The translations under genes were made by a program, and so were the position numbers. Below, in pieces: positions 14,671 to 20,944 of a stretch of DNA of 20,944 nt. The first letter of the stretch is position 1. Every line of letters begins with the position of its first letter. The stretch spans positions 1 to 20,944 of the forward strand of contig JADGIF010000097.1 of NCBI GenBank assembly GCA_018985225.1, given 5' to 3'. The notes beneath the pieces were generated by a model. That model was not told the origin of the DNA, ran no database searches, and saw nothing but the letters and a program-made list of their open reading frames with translations. Origin of the DNA: Amoeboradix gromovi (taxonomy: Eukaryota > Sanchytriomycota > Sanchytriomycetes > Sanchytriales > Sanchytriaceae).

Positions 14671-17600
14671 ATGCCAAAGAAAAACATTGATCAAAAGCAG
14701 CATGAGATAGATATTACTAAAAGTCCATATCAGTTAGACGTAAAAACGCTTGGTGATCTTATTGACCCAAAGAACCCGGTATTGCTGAAAGAATTAGGTG
14801 GAATTGATGGAATCTTAGAAAAATTGAAGGTAGATAAGTCAACTGGCTTAGTTGAGTCCAACGAGAAAGAAAAAGTCGCTGACGAAGTAGACCATTATGG
14901 GCCATACAATTCCTTATTACGCGCGGAAAGCAAGTCAAGATGTTTCGATAAGCGTAGACTCTGGTTTGGTGATAATGTAGTCCCATCTCCGCAAGGCAAA
15001 AGCCTACTTTCTATAATAATCGGAGCTTTTTCTGACAGGATGCTTCAGCTGCTAATGGTGATTGCTACAGTTAGCACTATAATAGGGGTTTTATTGCAGT
15101 ACCACGTGATACCATCAGCTACAAACCATGATGGTGCATGGGCGGAAGGTGTGGCTATATTCATTGCTGTGATAGTTGTTGTTAGTGTAGGCTCGCTTAA
15201 CGATTATCAAAAGGAAACACAATTTCGCAAGTTAAGTGCTAAAAAGGAAGATAGGGACATCAAGGTTCTTAGAGATGGGGCTTCAAAAATGGTGTCTGCC
15301 AAAGATGTTGTTGTAGGTGATATAGTTGAGGTCGAACCTGGTGATTTAATTCTTGTAGACGGTGTATTTATTAGTGGATATAATCTGAAGTGTGATGAAT
15401 CGTCAGCTACCGGTGAGTCTGATTTAATAAAGAAAGGCTTAGATCACGACATGATTATGATAAGTGGCGCCAAGGTTGCTGAGGGAGTCGGGAAGTATCT
15501 GGTCACAAATGTCGGAATTAATTCATTTCACGGTAAGATGATGGTAGGTTTGATAGTGGATGATAAACCTACTCCTCTGGAAGAAAAGCTGTTAAAATTA
15601 ACGGAAATTATAGCTAAACTGGGAGTAGCAGCTGGTATTATCCTTTTTTTGGCTCTGCTTATGAAACTTTTAATTACCCAAGCCTTGGGGGATAAGTTTA
15701 GTGACCCTACAGAGGTTGGTATTGAATTTATAGATATATTTACGGAGACTATAACTATCATTGTTGTCGCTGTACCAGAGGGTCTCCCATTGGCAGTAAC
15801 ACTGGCGCTAGCATATGCTGGCAAAAGAATGATAAAAGACAACAATTTTGTGCGGATTATTAGTGCCTGCGAGGTTATGGGCCATGCCACAACCATTTGT
15901 AGTGACAAAACAGGTACTCTGACTCAAAACAAGATGACAGTTGTTAGCGGCACTTTTGGAATTACTGTTTCTTGGGAAACTCAAGCAGATGATGGCGTTA
16001 ACAAACTTATCGATAGTAATTTATGGTCAGCTCTAATGGAGAACATTGCGATCAATAGTAGCGCGTTTGAAGAAGTAGATAGTGAAACAGGAAAATTAGC
16101 GTTTGTAGGAAGCAAGACGGAAACAGCTTTGCTGGGGTGGCAAAACAAGTTTGGAGTAAATGCAAATGATCTTAGAAAGTCGAGTACTGTAGCTGCTCTA
16201 TATCCGTTTAGCAGTGAGCGTAAATCAATGTCAGTTATCTTGAAAAAGAATAACTCTGATGGATCCTTTTTTTATCGATTACTGACAAAGGGTGCCAGTG
16301 AAATCGTGTTTAAGCAATGCCAATTCATAGCGAACAATGCAGGCGATCCTGTGCGTGTAACTCCTGAAGAAAGTCAAGTAGTTAATGATATTATTAATAA
16401 ATATGCAGAGGGTGCATTAAGAACTATCGCATTAAGCTACAAAGATTTAAGTCAACATGAATTTGAAGCGTTGACTCAGCTGGATGATCCACCCACATCT
16501 AATATGACTTTGTTAGGTGTGGTTGGAATTGAAGATCCACTGCGCGTCGGAGTGCTTGAAGCTGTGAAAAAGTGTCAAAGAGCAGGTGTAATTGTTAGGA
16601 TGGTTACAGGTGATAACATCGTAACAGCTAAAGCCATAGCCAGTAAATGTGGTATCTATATAAAGGGTGGTACAGTTATGGAAGGGTTTAAGTTTAGGAA
16701 ATTAAGCGATTCAGAAATGGACAAAGTTGTCCCTAAATTGCAGGTTCTGGCTCGATCTTCGCCTCTGGATAAACAACTTTTGGTTGAAAAGCTAAAGAAA
16801 CTTGGAGAAGTTGTAGCGGTCACGGGAGATGGTACTAACGATGGTGCAGCACTAAAAGCAGCGGACGTGGGCTTTAGTATGGGCATAAGCGGTACAGAAG
16901 TAGCAAAAGAAGCGTCGTCCATAATTTTGATGGATGACAATTTTGCCAGCATTGTGAAGGCGCTGATGTGGGGTAGAACAGTTAATGAAGCTGTTAAAAA
17001 GTTTTTGCAGTTTCAATTAACTGTCAATGTTACTGCGGTCTTGGTGACTTTTATAACGGGAATTGCAGGAGTAACTCCAGCATTAACTGCTATTCAGTTA
17101 TTGTGGATAAATTTGATAATGGATTCGTTCGCTGCACTTGCATTGGCTACCGAGAATCCTAGCCCTGACATATTAGATAAGTATCCTGAGTTAAAGACAG
17201 CACCCCTGATCTCATTTAATATGTGGAAAATGATCATATTCCAAAGCATTTTTCAAATTGTGATAAGTTGTACTCTTTCTTTTAGTGGCCCTATGCTACT
17301 TATCGGTAAACCGCAACAAGAAATGACCAAGGAGGATCAATACTTATTAAACGGAATAGTATTCAACACGTTTGTGTGGCTTCAACTCTTTAATGAGATC
17401 AAGTAATTCGATTTAATTTAGTTGCAGGAGGTTAGATAACAATCTTAATGTGTTTTATAATTTGCACAGGAACTATTACTTTATAGGTGTAATTGTGTTT
17501 ACGATAATCGTACAGATTATAATAATGTTTGTAGGTGGCAGCATATTCAGAATATCACCTATATCACCAAGTCAATGGATATTAAGTATAGCCCTTGGTG

Positions 17601-17836
17601 CAGTTGGATTACTAATCGGAGTTATAGCTAGGCTGATTCCCGATGAAGTTTTTTGCTGCAAGAAACCAGAGCCGGAGAGGATAGTTATGAACACGGAGAG
17701 AATAAGATGGCAGAGCGCGATAAGCCAAGTGAGGACAGAACTAAGAGTCTTTAATGCTCTAAGAGGAACCAGATTTCAATCCAATTCATCACTACACAAT
17801 ATAGTAGATGGTGATGTAGAGATGAAGGAATTGTAA
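14671..17836 (+). CDS. PMC1: P-type Ca2+-ATPase, PMCA/PMC1 class (P2B), with one 19-nt intron
   Basis: Exports Ca2+ from the cytosol into vacuole or across the plasma membrane with ATP. Exons 14671-17402 and 17422-17836 give 1048 aa, normal for fungal P2B pumps. Motifs: TGES at 247-250 (actuator), PEGLP at 369-373 (M4 ion site), SDKTGTLT with phosphorylated D412, KGAS at 540-543 (nucleotide binding), TGDGTNDGAAL at 718-728 (hinge). M1-M2 lie ~110-180, M5-M10 ~780-980. Exon 1 ends in LQLFNEI; splicing restores the split Asn codon and CRRLDNNLNVFYNLHRN, the conserved loop before M9. The C-tail has RWQSAISQVRTELRVFNALR, a basic amphipathic helix in the position of the calmodulin-binding autoinhibitor. 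Without splicing the protein would lose its last two helices. AATAAA at 17851-17856, 15 nt past the stop. Confidence 0.95.
17403..17421 (+). other. 19-nt spliceosomal intron in the Ca2+-ATPase gene
   Basis: GTAATTCGATTTAATTTAG. Removal joins AA to TTGCAGG and restores the conserved N-C-R-R-L-D sequence in frame; exon lengths 2732 + 415 = 3147, divisible by three. A branch-like TTAAT places A at intron position 14. A 25-nt alternative ending at the next CAG (17427) also keeps the frame (25-19 = 6) but loses the C-R residues, so 19 nt is preferred. Confidence 0.85.
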
Positions 17837-17850
17837 ACTGCAATTGAGTT

Positions 17851-17856
17851 AATAAA
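17851..17856 (+). terminator. AATAAA polyadenylation hexamer, Ca2+-ATPase gene
   Basis: First AATAAA after the stop codon, 14 nt downstream (GAGTTAATAAATC). It implies a short 3' UTR. Confidence 0.5.
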
Positions 17857-18331
17857 TCAATCAAGTGTTATAAGATGATTGCTTTTATTTTCTTAACATT
17901 GTACTTAATAAAGGTCTCTATTTCGCTAAAACGTCTTTGCAAAGAATCTAACAACGCTAGTCGTTCAGTTACATCGGTTAAATACAATTCCACTAACCAA
18001 AGGTGGGTTATGTAAGAGAGCTTATATTTCAATTATATGTTCATGGGTGCTTTATGTTCTCTATGCACTTGCAAATGTGCACTTCTAACGTATCTATGTC
18101 TTTGGTGACTAAATATCATTTAGGCAGAACGCTGGCCTGTAAATCAATGAAATTCTTTGATTGTTAAATAATACTGCCACAGTTAAGATGATCTCTTTCA
18201 TGCAGTTGGATGAGATCATAGAGGTCATGCAATAGAGTGCAGTCTTCATCAGATAGTGATATATATAGATTTGGCATTTCATGGCTCTAGAAACTTGAAG
18301 ACACTTGTTGATGAGCAAATAGAATATTCTC
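17857..18331. other. Intergenic, nothing recognised
   Basis: AT-rich spacer between the convergent-side end of the ATPase gene and a Fanzor remnant. A 75-codon minus frame overlapping the remnant's tip has no domain. No RNA gene seen. Confidence 0.5.
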
Positions 18332-18825
18332 CTCATTAAAAGTCCTGATTTCCAAGAAAATCGAGAATATCCACAGAGAACCTAGCTATGCTATTAAATC
18401 CTTTACAGTGATTTCTCACGCTTGCACTACCCTGGGGAGGTATGGAATAAGGATGTATATACTTGTATGTATTCATTGCTGCCATATGATCTCTATTGCT
18501 GTAAATGTAGTAAGAACAGTCACATAAAAATTATTAAATAAACGGTTTACAGGTATGTTTATCCTTGATCTCTTTCTATGACGGGTTGAAAGATATCTAA
18601 TTGTTCCATGTTTTGGTTCTCAACGTTGAATGACTGTATACTGTACTGTTAATTATTCTTTAGATTTGATATATTCAGAATTACATCCATTGATTCCATT
18701 TATCATTTGTGAAATGAAGAATTTCGAATAATTAAGGTTTGGGAAATCTGGAAAAAAGTCATGCAACTGTATAAATTTTTTTGGAAATTCTCGATAAATG
18801 ACTTATTCTACAAAATTCAATAGTT
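18332..18825 (-). mobile_element. Fanzor/TnpB-type element remnant (copy E)
   Basis: The minus frame around 18510-18345 reads RDHMAAMN, then YSIPPQGSASV and FSVDILDFLGNQDF before TAA, matching copy C (RDHKAARN, CSVPPQGSRG, ILDFLEK). The terminus GACTTTTAATGAG ends at 18332. The zinc-ribbon part is deleted relative to copy D, but beyond the gap homology resumes (AAGATATCTAATTGTTCCAT against AAGACATCTAATTCTTCCAT in D) and fades near 18825. Non-functional. Confidence 0.65.
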
Positions 18826-18896
18826 GCTTCTATTCAAGTAGAAAATTCGGACAGGAAGTATTAACGGGACGATAATTGATGTAATCATAATAACTA

Positions 18897-18902
18897 TTTA
18901 TT
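18897..18902 (-). terminator. AATAAA hexamer overlapping SPT7 stop
   Basis: GAATAAATAG on the minus strand: the TAA stop (18900-18898) is inside the hexamer. Confidence 0.5.
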
Positions 18903-20491
18903 CAACCGGAATCGATTGCTGTTCCTGGGAGTGTATTTCTTCAAGGAAACTAAGAAAGGGTCGGTATATACCGACATTAGACATGGCGTCTATTGGTCTA
19001 TATAATGGCAGACTTTCATAAACAACAAAGCTTTTAGATTCAACTATATTATTAGCTTTACGCTTAAGTAACTTTTCAGGAATCTTTACACCACCCAGAC
19101 CTATGGACTCCAATCCAAACATATCCTCCTCTAATACATTGTTTATTAAACCGCCAGCAACGAAACCATCATCTCCGGTATATATGTCCTCGTCACCGAT
19201 AGTATTTCGAATGCCTCGTAAAATATTACCTAATTTTGTATTAACCGATATAAGCTTACGGGAGTAACTATAGTTCTCATACAAATAATTCCAGATTAAA
19301 TTAGCAGATGTTCCATTATCATATAAACAGCGATGAAGAGAGTTTATCGAATTTTCAAATTTCAAAGAATGAGAAACAAATGATCTGGCCAAATTCATGA
19401 TGTATCTCATCAGCACGTCAGCTAGCAAATCTATTGCCATCATGCTGCTCTGTTCAAATCCCACAGATAATGCTATTAAACACAAATACTGCTTAACAGC
19501 AGGTAAAGCATTGGCAAACGTTGTATGACCGCGATGAAGATTTGAAGTATCTATCTTAATAGGTTTTCGAGTAAATATTTGAACTTGATTTTCATCTCTT
19601 AGCATTTCAATTCCGGTATAATTGGTGCGGATTTCAAATAAGGTTTGAATGTCCTTTAATTTAAGATCTATAAAATAATTTCTACGTAAGTGAAAGGTAC
19701 CTTGGGGGCGGCGGACAACGAGGATACTCTTTTACAGGTACTTGATATAAACTGGGTAGAGGGCTTACTGTATACTCTGGAAACCTCAAGGGGGGATCAT
19801 TTGATTTTGGAAAGAATAAGTTGGATCTCTTTTTAACCCATTCAGCCAGTTCATCCTCACTCAGCTCATCTCTATGCCGTATCAGGATATCAGGAACATC
19901 TGCTAGCAGTCTCTCAGATGATTCCTTCAAGGACATGGCATAAAACCTGTAAACATGATTGGGAGCCGCATTGTAGAGTAGACAGTTTGATACAATTAAG
20001 TTTATGTCAATTTCGAAATGCTTCTTTGATTTGTATACTCCGTCGCTAAGGTTGCGAGAAATCTTGCCAAGGTCCATGGGCACTTTAACAATAGAAGAAT
20101 AATCAGGGGCCATCTTGGAAGTGACTTTTTGCAGAAAGCATGAATGATTTTCATCTTTTTTCAGAATAGTTAAAACTCTATCTAGCGCTTCATAAAGCTC
20201 CTCTTTTCCGATCCATACATCACTAGAATATTTGGAACGTGAATTAGATAATAGACAAGTAATATCGTCAACCTTATTGCGTCCACATTTTGATGCCACA
20301 AAGGCCAGCATGTATTTGTATTGTGATGGAAATTTCTTCAAATAGTAATCAAAATCCTCAATTTCCTCTTCGACTAAAGGAAAGGGAACTAGATCATAGC
20401 AGGATTTGAGGTCTTCTCTGAGTGATAAATCAATTTCGAAAGAATATGCTGGGTGCTCTATGCTTAGACTTTTTGAAGAAGATTGATTCAT
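18898..20491 (-). CDS. SPT7: Spt7-like SAGA subunit: bromodomain + histone fold, one 19-nt intron
   Basis: Exons 20491-19701 and 19681-18898 give 524 aa. Residues ~98-205 form the Spt7-type bromodomain: FLQKVTSKMAPDYSSIVKVP, MDL, then CLLYNAAPNH with the acetyl-lysine-binding Asn (N174), closed by DILIRHRDEL as in yeast Spt7. After a Pro-rich linker with the intron, residues ~305-400 form the histone fold (FANALPAVKQYLCLIALSVG ... IDLLADVLMRYI), the surface that pairs with Taf10. Next comes the Spt7 tail, EEDMFGLESIGLGGVKIPEK. Yeast Spt7 is 1332 aa; this protein keeps the two domains and drops most of the rest. It would act in the nucleus as a SAGA scaffold. AATAAA overlaps the stop (18902-18897). 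A Fanzor remnant ends 39 nt upstream of the ATG. Confidence 0.87.
19682..19700 (-). other. 19-nt spliceosomal intron in the SPT7-like gene
   Basis: GTACCTTTCACTTACGTAG on the minus strand. Exon 1 ends in codon fragment AG and exon 2 supplies A, giving Arg; the frame then runs through NYFIDLKLKDIQTLFE into the histone-fold part. Exons of 791 + 784 = 1575 nt, divisible by three. CTTAC puts a branch-type A at intron position 14, the same place as in the ATPase intron. Confidence 0.88.
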
Positions 20492-20530
20492 TTATAAATA
20501 TTGCCGCAACACGGAGATGTCATGTCAATA

Positions 20531-20800
20531 CTCGTTAAAACTGCAGACATCCAAGAGAATAGAGAACTTTTACAGAGAAACTAGCAAGACAGTTGCTTGG
20601 TTACGGCGGCTACTCATGCTCCCACTACCATTTCGCGGGATTGAATAGGGGTGCATGTATTTTAATTATATTTCCTTGATACTGCATGGTCGTTGTCTTC
20701 ATTTAATGGTTGTTTGGTAGCAGTCTCTTTCCTAATATTGAGAGAATTAATCAGTCTTGAGGAAGAGTATTTTCGGCTCTATTAGCGATATCTTTAGATT
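20531..20800 (-). mobile_element. Fanzor/TnpB-type element remnant (copy F)
   Basis: The minus strand reads CTAGTTTCTCTGTAAAAGTT, then TCTATTCTCTTGG and ends CAGTTTTAACGAG at 20531, matching the termini of copies A, C, D and E. Upstream a worn EDNDHAVSRKYN stands where D has DRDNMAARNPI, and TTCAATCCCGC matches copy D. Coding capacity is gone. Its 3' terminus is 39 nt upstream of the SPT7 start codon, same strand. Confidence 0.58.
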
Positions 20801-20807
20801 TCCATGC

Positions 20808-20944
20808 AGGACATCAAATATAGAAACTGGACTAACTTTCTGTAACAACTTGGAACATTATTTCAGCTTTATTACTTTATGGATTTAAGAGGCGAGTGGA
20901 CATTTAGCTAGTTGCGGAGTTGACGAGTATAAAAGGAAAGTAAA
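20808..20944 (-). repeat. MITE-like TIR element, partial (copy M5, cut by window edge)
   Basis: Begins AGGACATCAAATATAGAAAC (one base off the usual GGG start) and continues TGGACTAACTTTCTG, CTTTATGGATTTAAGAGGCG, GTTGCGGAGTTGACGAGTAT, matching copy M2 at 4380-4830 in orientation. Continues beyond the window. Confidence 0.82.

Noticed and set aside
15528-16952. Minus-strand ORFs of 126 and 98 codons
   Set aside because: Antisense shadows of the Ca2+-ATPase exon.
18109-18336. 75-codon minus ORF
   Set aside because: Low-complexity composition, no family resemblance, overlaps the end of a Fanzor remnant.
1-20944. tRNA genes, rRNA, CRISPR arrays, bacterial promoters or riboswitches
   Set aside because: No cloverleaf with a B-box-like GGTTCGANTCC was seen (the GTTCAAATCCC at ~19453 is inside the SPT7 coding region), no regular repeat-spacer array exists, and the genes are eukaryotic.

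Overview
The window looks like AT-rich nuclear DNA from a fungus, most likely an early-diverging or parasitic lineage. It carries conserved single-copy genes with fungal hallmarks: Trm82/WDR4, cytosolic glycerol-3-phosphate dehydrogenase, a PMC-type plasma-membrane/vacuolar Ca2+-ATPase, and an Spt7-like SAGA subunit with bromodomain plus histone fold. Genes use the standard code and are almost intron-free. The only two introns I can prove are both exactly 19 nt, which is close to the smallest spliceosomal introns known. Several genes have an AATAAA hexamer that overlaps or nearly touches the stop codon. These are marks of extreme gene compaction, yet the intergenic space is full of decayed transposons. 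A species cannot be named from the sequence alone.

Layout, left to right. 1-730: end of a TIR repeat element (MITE-like), then the 3' tip of a Fanzor/TnpB-type element. 730-1089 (-): small four-helix membrane protein. 1118-2005: two more Fanzor-type 3' remnants in opposite orientations; the second stops 22 nt before the TRM82 start. 2028-2894 (+): TRM82. 2895-5020: two MITE copies, TIR fragments and a small candidate secreted Cys-rich ORF. 5022-6749 (-): a 575-aa protein with a zinc ribbon and a C-terminal ADP-ribosyltransferase-like segment. 7026-7184: three degenerate TIR motifs. 7229-9020 (-): broken transposase-like gene (DUF7869-type). 9121-9691 (+): a 41-bp perfect tandem duplication directly before an unknown gene interrupted by one in-frame TAA. 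9692-10783: TIR-motif ladder and a full MITE that ends 43 nt before GPD1 (10827-11900, +). 11924-12565 (-): the best Fanzor remnant, with an intact C4 zinc ribbon. 12588-13104: another full MITE. 13105-14670: decayed DNA, perhaps including an hAT fragment. 14671-17836 (+): Ca2+-ATPase with 19-nt intron. 18332-18825 (-): Fanzor remnant. 18898-20491 (-): SPT7-like gene with 19-nt intron. 20531-20944: Fanzor remnant and the start of a further MITE.

The host genes do not form a pathway cluster; they serve tRNA m7G46 methylation, glycerol/redox metabolism, Ca2+ export and SAGA-dependent transcription. What links the window is the transposon landscape: at least six 3' ends of one RNA-guided-nuclease (Fanzor/TnpB-like) element family and at least six copies of one TIR element family, three of them lying within 45 nt upstream of start codons of essential genes.
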